NCBI GenBank assembly: GCA_002224055.1
Contig: AZLU01000088.1
Location: forward strand, 1 to 64,000
Direction of reading: 5' to 3'
DNA from: Pezizomycotina sp. ARF18
Taxonomy: Eukaryota > Ascomycota
Length of the DNA: 64,000 bases
The position numbers and the translations under genes are program-made. Under the pieces are notes generated by a model. The model searched no databases. It was not told the DNA's origin and saw only the letters and a list, made by a program, of their open reading frames with translations. Below, piece after piece: positions 11,931 to 24,979 of this stretch (its first letter is position 1; each line of letters starts with the position of its first letter).

Positions 11931-14900
11931 ATCGTGTTTGAGCCAACTTCTATATCCTGTTTTCTGAAGCTGTTCTGTTTATCAGGGACCAAACGGCGGC
12001 CAGATCTTGTGGGAGTAACAGGAAGGGATCCACAAATCTCAGGAGAAGACTGTAGAAGTACGCCGATGAGGATAAACGTGGCTCAAGGGTCAAGAGCGCC
12101 GACCACCATCCCACCCGAAGCTCCGGGTTTTGCTGCGCAAATAGCGCTCTCTATTCACCTACCACTGTGGCCATTTGCGGTTCGAAGAAAGCTACGCAAT
12201 CAGTGCGCATATACGTCCACGGCTTTTCTCTAACAATTTCCAGACCGTCGATATTTGCGAATAATATACAATAGTATTAGTTCTGCGACTATATTTGGCG
12301 ACTTCAAATACACTAAACAAACGATAATAATGTTGGAAATTGCAACATTCGCGTATTTTCTCCTCAAACAAGGAAATGTGGTATTTGAAAACAGTACGAG
12401 ATACCATTCTTTTCCCCATCTCCACGTTTTTATTTATTCCCCAAAATGAAAGATCATGAACACATCTCGGGGAATTAACAAAACGATTTATTTTATTAAA
12501 CACACCACGGCGTTCAAAAATGTTTATTTTAATTGTTTCAGGTTTTCCTGCCTACGCCAGATGCTTAAGCGCCCAGGAACGTTTCTGAGGCTGTACGACG
12601 AGAGCTACGGCGCAGGTTCGGCGGAAGGCTTTCGTCCTAGACTGCAGGTCCGTTTGCGAAAAGCACGTCAGGTTCGCGGCATACGTTTTGCTCGGTTGCC
12701 TCAGAACGGACGAGCGATGAAACTTCTGTGCCCTCACTCCTACAGCGATAAAAAATACCTTTGCAGTCGCCGACATTCATTAGCGCATCGATGTACCTTT
12801 TTTTCCTTTCCAAGCCTCGTGAAAAAGGAGGAACTGTATCCGAACTGGTCTCACCACGACGTTCCGTATGGACACATGATTGGATGGTTTTCCCGCTAAA
12901 TCTTGGGAATATACCAAACAAATGACAAGTGGAAGTTTCTCTAGCTGAGCCTTTTATCCTGCTTGGAATCCGCCCCCATGTCTTAATGCCGGCGATGAGT
13001 ACAAGAAACTCATTCTCGAAGAACTTCCCCGTAGCTAGAAAGCTATGTATATGTCAAAAATTTTTTTCTTACTTTGTTTACTTAAGTGTTTTTATTTATT
13101 TTTATTTTTGTTTTTGTCTGCTAATACTGTGTGTGCGGAGGTAGATTTTTTCAGACGCTACAATTGATCTCGAGCTAATACAGAGTGTCGGATCTTGTCG
13201 TCTCCCTTGACTCCGCGATGTCGCTAACGAGATCTTGACTAAAAAGTAAGGTACTTTGAAGGTACATCTTGATTTGTTACTTGAAGTCATTTATTTTCTG
13301 CCTATATCTTTGCAAATCTTGAAACCACTGATTGCAACTTCAAATTATCAGTTTTTTAAATGTTTGTGATGGTAAACGAGAAACAGTTATTATTATTATT
13401 ATTATTATTATTATTTAATTAGTCCCAGATGAAAAAAAAAAAAAAAAAAACTGTCCTCAGTGCACGCTATATACGAGGATTTCGGCACTTTAAATTACCC
13501 TCGCGTATTTCTCGCCATTTTCGTTTTCACGCAAACGTTTCTGCAAAATAAACAAAATTCCACCCGCTGTACGATGCCTTACAATTCTGCTAACCGGCTA
13601 ACCGAGCTGATTTTTTGTTTCGAAAAAGGGCTGAGGTACAGCCGCAGGCAGGTGACAGTGCAGGAACATAGTCCAGAGACCACCATCACGAATCTGGATA
13701 CGCTTTCATAAAACGACAAGACACATATGAGACCTGTCAAAGTTATCGTATAACACTATGCGGATACCACGGTCCTTCTTTTGGCGTGTTTCAATGAATT
13801 TCTTGACGTGTTTTATTGATGACGCCCATAATAGATTGCGGCAGTGTAACCCTACTACTCTATATATCCTTGATATTCCGTATTTTGATTGGATATGAAA
13901 AGTTGTTCGAGGACGAATCGAGTAGAACTGTTACCGGAAAAATCACAAGGCGAATTTTTAGACCCTTCCAGCTCTCCACAATTAATAGCTTTTTATAGGA
14001 AGCGAGATTAAAGAAGACGCATTTGCGAATTTTGATCGAATCTCATGATCGATAGAGCAGCCCAGGCCGTTTAGGATCGTCCCTGGATACTACCTAACTG
14101 CGGATTTTTAGCTGAGTTCTATCGCTTCTACGGATTTTGAGGAGCTTTTCATTATTGAAGCGAAATTGCAGGAGGCTCGCCAATCTGGGATCGACGATCA
14201 CGACATTATGTGGTAATAAGACGCGTATATCCGACTTTAGAGCCGCGCTTCTTTGTTTCGAAACGGGCTTGCTTTACTGAGTACCCGAGTAAACTTACAC
14301 CAAATTTAATCGCAGAGGAGTTTCCGCCTTGTTCTCTCTCGTGCTTATTACGTTTGATATGAACATTACCAAAATAACAAAATGTTACTAATAACAGTTA
14401 CTAATTTCACGAAATTTCAAGGGACTCGTAAAACCTCATCTCGCCAAAAATCCGTTTTGCTGTGCTGACCGCTTCAGGAACAATACGGATATACCCGTTT
14501 TTTGAAGCCTAAACGGGGCTGCTTTGAAGCCACATTGACGACGAATTCAAATCGCAAATATCTTTGTAAGGCTTTTTTTTTTTTAATTTTTTTTTTAACT
14601 GTTTGATCGATCCGTTAATTAATTTTATTCGCGATATAATGAATAGTAGAAAGTTGTATTTTGGCCATCTTTAAATTTGAATGGTATTGAGGCTATCTTT
14701 CACAAGTTCCTGCTACCGGTGGTAAGGTACTATAAGTTCCTTCCAAATTTTATTCTCTTTATGAAAATAATTTACTAACTTATCTGTTTACTAAACGCGT
14801 ATTTGGAAGGGTTTGTAGATACTTATCGTGGAAATTTGATATATACTGATTCTCCGCTCATACTGACGTTGACCCCTTGAAGGTAGTGTGAATAGTAAAT

Positions 14901-16919
14901 ATACTTTTGAATACTAATAACTGATTAATTAACGGTTATAGTGGGATGATTTTGTCTTGAATAGTAAACAATTTACGGGCCTCCAGAGAAAAGAAAAATA
15001 CGAATAAGAACCGGACCAATCAAACGTCAGATCATAAATCTATGGCAGCTCTAGACCAGACCCCTTGATTACAAACGGAAGATACATTTGATATGTTGGG
15101 GAACTTTGGCCTCAAAACGGCGATAATTATTCCCTACAAGTACACACTTTTTTTTTTTTTTAACCGGCCGACGGGGATACTAGTGGGGATTCTTTTTCCA
15201 CGTCACATGTCATCCTGCCGGCCAGCCCGACCAAATCCTTCAGCCTTAGCAAGTCCAAGGGTTCCAGGGTGCGAATAGCACCACTTACGAAAAGTTCACG
15301 GATCCTCTAGATATTTTCTCCATTGATAAATGGTAACTGTTTTCGCGATAGATCGAGTATAGCTCGCACTGCTGTTGCGAGAGGTACATTTGAATTTAAT
15401 TGATAGGCATTTGTCATTTCGTTCTTGCCAATGATATTATCGCTGAGCAAACCGATCGCAACACGAACCAAGTTACGCCCGAAACGTTGCAAATACGACT
15501 GGGAGAATAAAATAAACTATTTAAAAAAAGACGATACATTGCAAGAACTCCCCAGCCGCAGTCTTCGGAGCGATCTTTTTATAGGATCGCTTCTCTTTAA
15601 TTGGCTGATAGTCTATAAGGGAAGAAAAAGAGCTTTGGAGGAGTTGGAAGGAGAGAGATATCGCCGTTTTGATGATCGTTAAAGGAGCCTATGATAAGGT
15701 GTTACTATAGGCGGCGCCTCTTATTCGTTTATCGTGCTTTTTCCGGTATCGATAAAAAGTCAATCGATAAGATTGAGGGCGACGGATATCCGCTGCGGCT
15801 GTGCGCCATAACAAAAATATCCTGGTAAGCTACCGGATTCGAACATTTCTCCTTTGCTGCAGTCTTTTAGGCACTCCTCGAGGACAACTTTTGATCATCT
15901 TGAAACAGCGAAAAGAATTCAGAATGACTTATTTTTTTTATAATTCGTGCATAAGACCGATGTTGGGTTTGAAGGCGATCATAAAAAAGAAAGAAATTTT
16001 TTGAACATGCTGGCGCCTGGTCAAGGGATAAGGATATTGTTTCTCAATTCTGACTGCTTCCTAAATGTTTTGAAGTAAGTCTCCGCGCCTTGCTGAGTAG
16101 CTTTTACTGATTTATTATTTTCGAAATTGATTGTTGTCTAATGTGGTACATGATTATTGATTTTGTGGAAAGCCTACCGAGACTCAACCTTTTTCCTGCA
16201 CGGAAAACACTCACGACCACGAAACATTGGTAAGCATCTCGCAGCAACGTGAAGCGGCAACTCGGACAATTTTGTTGGATCTCACGTTTGCATTGCTTAA
16301 CAACGGAATATTTCCTGCAGAGAATACCGTAGAAGAATCCCTTTTCCGCTCGTCCTTAAAACTGTTCAAAAACACGTTAATAGCTATTTTTGGGGCTCGT
16401 ATTTTTCAATTTTGTACTGGCGAGAAAAAAAATATAGTTTGTCGTATATTTTTATTTTTGGTATTTGATCTTCGAGACTAACTTGCATCTCCTCTCCGCG
16501 GCAGATCAATTACCAGAATCTGCACTGCTTAACAAAAGAAAAAAAAAATCCCAAAAAATGATTCATTCAGAAAAAAGACGAGTTATTCTCCTCCTCCATG
16601 CGCACGGAAGCCTGGGAAACGATGACTTGACTTGCACTGCATGCTTTTCCCTGTCGAGGAGCGCATGGAAGAAGGGTTCCTTTCTTTGAAGGGAGTGGGG
16701 TATTTTGACAAGATCCTGTGGTAGTCTGCTCCCTCTTCTGATTTACATTCCTGTTAAATTGATCACCGGTTTACTTTCTTTCAGGGATCCAATGAATCCC
16801 ACGATATTTAATAGTTTAATGGTTTTCTTAGTACGACGCTAGAAAGACTGGGCAGAACCTTGCGAAGAGCTCGCAAGGCTTCGTGATCGATGTGCAGCGT
16901 TATTGAACCGTATACGAAA

Positions 16920-16957
<38 letters not shown>

Positions 16958-19740
16958 CGTTTGTGGGATTGGTGTTCAAGCCTTGGCCCTATGAGGAGGG
17001 GTTTGGGGTTGACGTTGGCGGCTGGCCTAGCGTGGTGGTGTTTGGTCAAGCCACAAATTTTATACTGCAGGAACTGCACTGCGCACGACAGAATATTCCA
17101 CCGAAGTTTCCTTTCGTAATTACGAAAAGAGAAACGGATTTACCACGAAGCACACTTCGAGGCACGAAATATCCTGTTATCCTACTGACATTTCGATTTA
17201 AGGTAGGATTTATTGCAGGGGAAGGAATATGCAAATTAACTGCCTAGTATACGTACACCTGGGAGCGTCGTCCTGCACGCAATCGACGTTTGAGAGCGGC
17301 AGGTGGAAAGCAGAATTTACGTACCTTGTCCCTCTAGCAAATCCTAGGCGCAGCGCGATACAACCAAACGTTTGCGCAATCCTTGTATTTGTCGCTCCCA
17401 GCGTTCCATCCTCCGGGCGAAGACGAAAAAAAAAAAGGCCTCATGGAACTGCGGTAGAAAATACGGCGGCCGGAGTACGCGTCTCACCGTATTTCGGTTT
17501 CTCGTCTAGGTGCTCGGCTCCGTGGAGGAATTATACAACCGATTTATCCGGATGACTCCGCCTCCGAGCCCAGAAGTCGCCAATTGCCCTGTTTTTCGAG
17601 CTTTTTGCTCGAAGAAAAAAAAGTTTACCCGTTGGCACGCGGTTCGGTTGATTCTCTTTGATTAGATAGCAAGCAGCAACGATATGTACGTGACACCGCC
17701 GCAGCGCCGCTATAAAACTCCGCTCCCTAATTACCAGTACGTACGTGCCTCTTGAAGCCCTGGATTGGGACATCGGATCCACCTTATATCTTGTCCGTTT
17801 CGGGGTGATAATTAACTGAGTTTATGAAGGTATATTCAGGAGATATCTATATGCATCTAATATAATGTTTTTCGTCAAAGCCCTGTTAACTTGCGTGGTC
17901 TGCTTGGTTTTGATGTTGCAGAATGAAACGGTTTATCGAGCAGAATACCATCGCGGATTATCTTTGACTGCTTTTAAAATTTGAGGTTTGACTGGTGAAT
18001 CTTTCTCACCCCGCCTATTTTGTCCAATCTATAATGATCGTCGAAGTTCACAAAAAGATACATCCAGTACTCGAGGACTTGTATCTCTCGTACTACCCCC
18101 ACAAATTAACGAATTCGTACGCCTTGTAGATTTTCAATTTTGATATTTCGAACTCACCAGTTGGGTTTTGAATATCTTTTGTTACCAGCGCGGCGACGGA
18201 TATGATGATTCCCTTTCCTTCGGGTCACCCGAGATCTCTTTCATTCATGATAGTCACTGATAGTGATTCATTCATTCATCCGTTCATTCGCTTTCTCTTC
18301 TGATTCCGTTACCCAGAGTTCCTTGTTTCCCCACTTATGCACTCCCAAGACCACAAAGGGTAAAAAAAAAAAAAAACCGTGATTCGATTAATCGAACTCG
18401 GTAGGCTTTTCCTACCTATTCATTCTCCCCGTTTTGCCTCTCGATCGTGGAACCGTTCCTTCGGGGACTTCCATAATAAGTTGCCACCAAGGCCATCACC
18501 TAAACGAAGATTCATATTTATATATTATTTCAATACTTATTAATTCACTCCTTAAATTCTTCTATGATCAAGAAATTCAAAAAAAAAAAAAAAAAAAAAA
18601 AACTGCTCATATAGTAGACAATCGCTATCTCCATCTTATCCCAGCGCAATTATGAAGCAAAAAAAAAAAAAAGTGATTTACAAAGCAGACTTCCGAAAGA
18701 AAGTTTCCCTCTGGCTAAAAGGCGCCCTACATTTCTATCACCGCTAAATGCACGAGTCCTGTGCCGGCGGATGCCCGTTGATTTTCTTTGCACATCACAA
18801 TAACAAATCGGTTCGACAACCCTCCGTTCTCCGTTCGCCGTAAAACCAGGGAACCCCCAGACTAGAGCTGGAAATATCCGAAAACAACAACAACAAGGAA
18901 TAATTTCGCGACACGATTATATCTCAAGAGCACTTTATACTAGGGCTAATAAGAAAAAAGCGATGGTGTGATATATATATCTTATTACACTACAAGGGAC
19001 CGAGCTGTTTTGAAAAAGTATCCGATATGCCCTATATGCTATGGGGTCATAACGAGAACGGGGACCCTTATTTCCACGGGATCGAATACTGCTATACCGT
19101 TATTAATATTCCCTCTGACACGAAATATGGTCAACTTAGCGAACCTCGTTGCCGAGAACCTCTCTGAAAGATAGGAGCGCTCCTGCGAGATGCCTGCCAT
19201 GTGGCATTGCCGTAGGAAATTTATAATTCAATTTAATACAAAATCCCCAATAAACACCCGGATAAAAGGTAGGTCGAAACAGAAAGTTTAAAGGGAAAAC
19301 ACAACCCTTTATGGGTTTTGGTCGAATGCATGCGAGATTTTGTGACTACATTGGATAACCAGATGGAAGACAAGGCCAGCCTGTATTGAACATATACCCT
19401 GATTTACTTGATATAATAAAATATTATCGATGCGATATATGTTGCGATATCTGTTTCTGCTAGCCCACCATGTTGTATCAAGCAAGAAAATCGGATGTGG
19501 TTTCCTTTCCGTCCGGTGAAGAAAACGGCTTCGTACGAAAGAGAGCGATTTAGCATTCCTACTAAATATTGTGAAAGATGTACCCTATATAATATAGGCT
19601 AATAGTAGTTGTAGCTCATAGATGCAGATGTATCATGCACAGGATCCTGCACAGGAAGTTCTATGACGATTTACCCAACATTAAATAAGTTTACACTTGA
19701 GACTTGATTCAATTGAAGATTTCTGCCAAGCTGCCGCAAA

Positions 19741-19774
<34 letters not shown>

Positions 19775-19840
19775 TTAAATAGCAATATTTTTTTTTGCGG
19801 GCAATTGAATTTCCGTTCTTGGCAATTTAATTAAGCAGGA
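11931..19840. other. Gene-free stretch
   Basis: No gene is recognised. The 147-codon frame at 12456-12899 and the 108-114 codon frames at 16903-17555 lack motifs and codon bias. A short open piece near 14112-14207 reads like protein (EELFIIEAKLQEARQ) but is isolated. The interval has an ATT microsatellite (13386-13416), a 29-base T run (16923-16951) and a 29-base A run (19744-19772). Confidence 0.5.
13386..13416. repeat. ATT trinucleotide microsatellite
   Basis: About ten perfect TTA/ATT units are seen directly in AT-rich intergenic DNA. Confidence 0.9.
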
Positions 19841-19973
19841 AAACGTGACGTGGAAGTTTAATTTGCTATCCCTCATCTCGAGAGGTTCATCCAGTCATCA
19901 ACAAACAACGACAAACAAACGACGACTCCACCCCCTCCTCCTCGGCAATCGTCCTACACCACTATTACTATTC

Positions 19974-20006
19974 ATCATCTGCATCTGCATCTGCATCTGC
20001 ATCTAT
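19974..20006. repeat. CATCTG hexamer repeat upstream of the CIA30-domain gene
   Basis: About five copies of CATCTG, 40-75 bases before the predicted start codon, in a C/T-rich leader. It could be part of the 5' untranslated region. Confidence 0.8.
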
Positions 20007-20048
20007 CATCCATCGTTCCGGATACACACAAACGCATACTCCTACGTC

Positions 20049-22179
20049 ATGCCCCTCAAGGACGACGATACCGGTCAGAAGGGCATCTGGGCCAACGACG
20101 ACGGCATACTGGACCTCTTCGGGGGTAAAAGGTACAACCCCCCTCCCTTCATCACCCACCATCCTTCTAGAACCCATGGAAGCGTCATCAGACAGTTGGA
20201 TAGCTCGGTAATCGCAAAATAGCTGTGGAGCAACAACAAGTGGGCGGAGTGTCCCGGAAAGAAAAAGTATGCACGGCTGACCCGCGCTGTCACGCGATAA
20301 TTCTTTTGCAATTTAATTATAGACAATGGAAAGAATCAGAGTGGATGGCCGTTGACGATAGGGTCCGCGGTGGGATGTCCAGGGTACGTTATGCTTGCCG
20401 AGAGCTCCTGTGCTATTCCTTGCCTGACCTATTTTTTTGTTTGCCTGCGTTGCATTTGCACTCGAGTTTTTGGATCTCTCGCTGCCACGGTTGTGGTGCT
20501 TCGATGCCACTAATAGCTCTTTTGGGAGGACGTACTGACGCTTTCACAATTCTTTGAATAGTCCAGCTTTCCGTCGTATACCCACCGAGGCGCGATTCTA
20601 CGGGCAGCTGGATATCGAAGCCCTGGGTGGTGCGGGATTTGCGTCGCAGGCTACCAGGCGCAATAAGGTCGGCCCGTGGAACCTCAAGACGTACGACGGC
20701 ATTGCCGTCAAGATACAGGACTGCGATGGTATGTCGATTCCGTGGACCTCCGACAAAAGCAAATTGGATACAAGCATTGAACCCTTAGCTAACCAATTCC
20801 GGATTGCATGCTAGACATGATCTATACGATCGCACTCAAGGATACCACCAACGCGTACAAACCGCCCGCTGCTGCTTCGGCCGCCGATAATATGACCAGT
20901 AGCAGGCGCTTCGGCACTTCATCCATCAGCAAGCTACCCTCTGAAGAGGCGGTCAAAGCTAAGAGCACTGTCTCCTGGGAGGTCCACATCCGCTTCCGCA
21001 CCACGCCCCGTCCCGCGACACCCACAACTGCTACCGCAACCAACGCAAATGAGACAGCGTCAAGTCGTATATGCTCTCTGGCGCCGCGAATACTTACCGC
21101 CACTCCTCCGGCCACCGCGTCCCGGCATGAAGACCAAGGAGAAGGAAAACGAGAGCGGTAGCAGCAAGACTGAAGTCACGACCGCGATGCTGCAGCAAGC
21201 CTTTGCGCAGGCCTTCGGGATGGGCCTTACCGCGAGTACCGCGAGTACCGCGAGCAGACCACCGTCTTCGACGCCCCTAGCATGAGCGGCCAGACTAGCC
21301 CCACGATGAGCATGAGCACCGAGAGCATCCGCAGCGGCAGTGTTGATAAGCCTACGCCTATGGCACCCGTAGCCTTACTCTTAGTCCTCCTGGGAGGAAC
21401 CCAATTCCGGAGTTTTCCGAATTAGCGATACGAGATGATAAAAACAATAAACAATAAACATGCGCCGCACACTCCGAACGTAGGGAAGAAAATGGTCGCC
21501 GGCCCCATTCTCTCAAACATCACCTTCCCCATCAACAACCATAACGAAGGCCCATCGCAGGCGCAACTAGATAAGTACTACAGCGCCCAATACACGATCC
21601 CGCTTGACGACACCCCTTCCGTTTCGGAAGCGTACTTCATCCCGTTCTCCGCGTTCCGTCCTTATTACCGCGGCAGACCGATTCCGGACTACCACCGCCC
21701 TCTCCGCCGCGGTAAGATCAGAAGCATTTCTCTCATGGTGCGCTCACACTTCGGGAAGCAGTCCGGCAGGTTTAGCAACCACATCGACCGCATCGTGGCG
21801 TACGACATCGACTCGTTCCGCTGCCACGAGCGCGTGAGCGAGGTCATGCGCCTGACGAAAGCGACGGAGGCATTACTGGATTACTCGACGTGGGAGGATG
21901 CGATCGGTGGCCAGCAACAGCAGCGCGGATGAGGTTAAGGAGCAGGTCGGTGCTGGATTGGGCCATCTGATAGATTGGGGCGATAAGATAGTCGGCAGCG
22001 GCGGTGGTGGGGGAGATAAAGAGACGGGAAGCGTGAGTAGCGCGGAGGATAACGTCGTCGCGGATTGGAACCTCATCGACGACGGCGAGGTCGCGAACGC
22101 GAAGGAGATGGCGGGGATACTGGAGGAGAAGATGGAGGAGGAGAGGAAGAGGAGGGAGGAAGCGTGCGTGATCATGTGA
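20049..22179 (+). CDS. CIA30-domain protein (complex I intermediate-associated protein 30 family)
   Basis: The family (NDUFAF1/CIA30) includes assembly factors of mitochondrial complex I; many fungal members carry the domain without proven function. Motifs in order: LFGG at the end of exon 1 (20049-20124); AVDDRVRGGMS in exon 2 (20323-20383); EARFYGQLDIEALGGAGFAS in exon 3 (20562-20728); YTIALKDT then STVSWEV from 20815; FRPYYRGRP and RSISLMVRSHFGKQSG near 21655-21765. Introns have GT...AG ends, and the one at 20729-20814 keeps phase. Between STVSWEV and FRPYYRG lies a long Thr/Ser/Ala-rich insert not usual for the family, and the C-terminus is Gly-, Glu- and Lys-rich. The frame changes about five times. 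One extra G in the G5 run at 20121-20125 and one extra C in the CCC near 20580 would each restore the family sequence, which points to homopolymer miscounts. The start is chosen because it leads straight into LFGG. Confidence 0.85.
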
Positions 22180-22189
22180 GATCATCATA

Positions 22190-22650
22190 TACGCGGGTTT
22201 CTAAACTTTGGGCATTCTTATCGGGTTCTATGTGGATGTCTTTTTTTCCCTTTCCCTCTTTCCCCTTCTATCTTGCACATACAAACATAGCGCAGGCGTT
22301 TCTTTTTCTCTCTTTTAGATACCATTTGGGGGATGGAGTTGTGTGATTTTTACAAGTTGCATATATTGGGGTCTTTTTTCTATTGACGTTCAATATAGCA
22401 TATTTAGCTCTGGCGTATAAATTTGTACTTGGGTTTTCCAACCAGAAGGAATGAGTTAATTACATCGCTCGATTTCTCGTCAAATATTAGGCGGTCGCTT
22501 TTATTACGTGTGAGATGACTTTTTGGCACTAAATTTTTATATATGAATATATATGAATATAAATATTGGAAGGTTGCTAACATATTTCATATCAACCGTT
22601 AACTAACCAAATATACCTACCGTATAAGACCGGAACATAAATCACTTCTC
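22190..22650. other. Convergent intergenic region
   Basis: This is the space between the CIA30-domain gene (+) and the first membrane-protein gene (-), which end towards each other. It is T-rich and holds a short duplicated TATATGAATA unit near 22541-22562. No gene is seen. Confidence 0.6.
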
Positions 22651-22652
22651 CT

Positions 22653-24921
22653 TTAGAGGTATATCTGTCCATGCACCGGCCTAGCGACACCCTCGCCGGA
22701 GGCAATCCTAGTTTTTGCGGTGCCACTTCGCCGTACTTTCATCTTAATATCGCCAACTAATCCCACGAGCTCGTCTACATTAGCGTTTGTGCCTGCGTTG
22801 CCTGAATCTAGAACGGAACCGTAGCCTGATTCTGCTTCGGTCGAGGACCCTTGAAGGGCCTTGGAGATTTCCAAGGGGGAGATTGACATCCTCCTTCCTA
22901 AGCGCCAGAAGCCCAGAGCGATGGGATTATGGCACCGAGGCAGGGGAACATATACAAGAGACCTAAAAGGAGGTAGTCTTCGTTGGTGTAATACGTAGCC
23001 ATCATTTCCGTTATTTTACCGGCTGGGTCGTAGACTCTTTTCCAGTACGTTGTAGACGCGTTGGTACCGTCTGCGGCGGCGGGGATATGGTTTGCACCGG
23101 TACTGACAGCTGTTCGGAACGCTATTTCACGGATGCTATTGAGTACGTGCTGGAACGGGTCGCGGAAGCTCACGCTGCATTCGCTACTCGCTAAGGAGTT
23201 GGAATTTGCGAAATAAGACCGAGCGGGCCCTGCGGAGGAGACAAATAGTGATCACCGTCCGGTCCCAGCGTGATATTGCCGGTATCGTTGGAGTATGACG
23301 CGAAAACCTTGTACTCCCTAGAGGAGGCCAGGGATGCTCTAACGCCAGCTTGATCCCGATGACTGTGTACGTCGTGTTTCTAGACGGCAGAAGATTCTGC
23401 ATTATGGAGTCCTCGTTTGGGGCCTGTACGGATTGTTCCGTCGTCGCGTTGGTAGACTTTGAGTAGTTAGCAAAAGCGGAACCGACCTCCGCTTCGGTGA
23501 GATCGTTACGCGAGGGATCTTCCGGAGACGGTCGCAGAATTTCTTTTACGGCATCCGTTTTCGGGCCACCAGAGCGGATTTTGCTGCTCGCGTTCCAATT
23601 GACTGTCGCAACTGGCTGCTGCGGGGTAGTCACGCCACTGGTGACCTTGATCAGGTACGCAACTATTGCCGGAGTCATAGTACATATACGTCGCGTTATG
23701 GAACTGTTGCGGTCTTGAGATTTTTTGTGCGTGATGGTGAGAGTGATGGTCCAGCTGTTTTCGTCGAGAATTCGGCTTTCACAACGTTCTGATGACCATC
23801 AGCACCATTATCATTATCGCTGTTTCCCGAACTGAACACTGAAAACCTCAGCGTACCAGTTAATATCGCTGCCACGCGAAAGCGCCAGTTTATCGCTGAA
23901 GTCAAAGTCGTCCAGCCCCCTAGGTGGAAACTTTACGGTATCCGAATAGCAGTCGTACTGCCAGCCAACTCCGGGTAGCAACGCGGAACAGGTTGCGGAT
24001 GAATCGGACTGGTTGCCGCAGCCCTGGACCTCGAGGTATATTGGGAGTTGCCATTGTAGTCCTTTATAATTTTAGCCAGACTTGGACTCACGTCATCCAC
24101 TTGCCGACCTAATGTTGACACGGATCCTGCTCCTGACTATCCCGGGGGAAGCTGCCGCCCGAGCACCGCTTCCGCGGTGCGGTTAGACTCCATTCCCACT
24201 ACTACCGTGGTGCTAGCTCTTTGAAAGATGATCCGTGGAGCGAGAAGAGCGTGCACGCTATACTCGCAAGGACAGTACGGGCAATAAAATTGAGAGGACG
24301 ACGGCGGCAGACAGAGCACAACAGACACGAAACTACTGCCACTCTCCCAAGCATTATGAAGCTGACGGATTGTCCGGCCGTCCATGGCCGACGTCCACCG
24401 AGCAATCGTGACAGCCTCCGCAAACAAAACGCCCACTAATTTATTTGCGAGTAATGTCAGGGCGGACACCCAAACAGACACCGGAAGCGAAGCGTATAGC
24501 TACGGCCTGAGAACTTAAATTCGCGGGTACACTACTCGGAAACGTTTTTACCATTGGAGACTTTAAGAACGGCGACCAAGGCCCCGGCGATACCCAAGGT
24601 AAGAGCTACCGCCAGGAATCCTAAGTAAGGACGTCGCTGAATAAGGTCGGTCTTCCATTCTCGAGATATATGGGATGGCTTTTTGGCTCTATTGGCGCGA
24701 TAAAAAACCGGAAATCGAGAGAGAAAAAGATGTAGTTAATCACAAAGTTAATCGATGTCCTTTACTGGCAAGAAGGCAGCTTATTGAAGTACCGGGGCGG
24801 TGGAGTGAAGGATTGATAGATGATATGGTATGAGTGATGACTCAACACCCTCGTTTTCAGGATCTGGTGAATCTATAGGTCTGTAGCCGTTTGAGCCAAT
24901 GATATTTTCACTGTAATCCAT
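22653..24921 (-). CDS. Fungal multi-span membrane protein, paralogue 1 (broken frames)
   Basis: Exon 1 (24921-24849) starts MDYSENIIGSNGYRPID. After a 162-base intron, exon 2 starts at 24686 and reads REWKTDLIQRRPYLGFLAVA (first membrane helix), then SVWVSALTLLANKLVGVLFA (second helix). A Cys-containing outer domain, the last helix and the tail SPLEISKALQG follow, with the end at 22653. The order helix - helix - DWE/WES loop - helix - large outer domain - helix - tail is that of a fungal membrane family resembling DUF3176; the exact Pfam family is uncertain. Compared with paralogue 3 it has a TAG where the other copies have Trp (after NVSE) and several single-base frame changes. No function is known. 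It is either a pseudogene or an error-laden sequence. Confidence 0.7.
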
Positions 24922-24979
24922 TCGTTCGTCTAGTTTCGATCGGACTCCGTTCGAGGAATATTCAAATATCTTCAGCCCT

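Noticed and set aside
12456-12899. 147-codon + frame
   Set aside because: Composition is random-like, and opposite-strand frames of similar length cover the same bases.
15841-15860. GGATTCGAAC, resembling a tRNA B-box on the minus strand
   Set aside because: The flanking bases do not pair into a T-arm, and no A-box lies at the right distance.
18805-18825. GGTTCGACAACC, resembling a tRNA T-loop
   Set aside because: The stem bases do not pair and no cloverleaf can be drawn around it.
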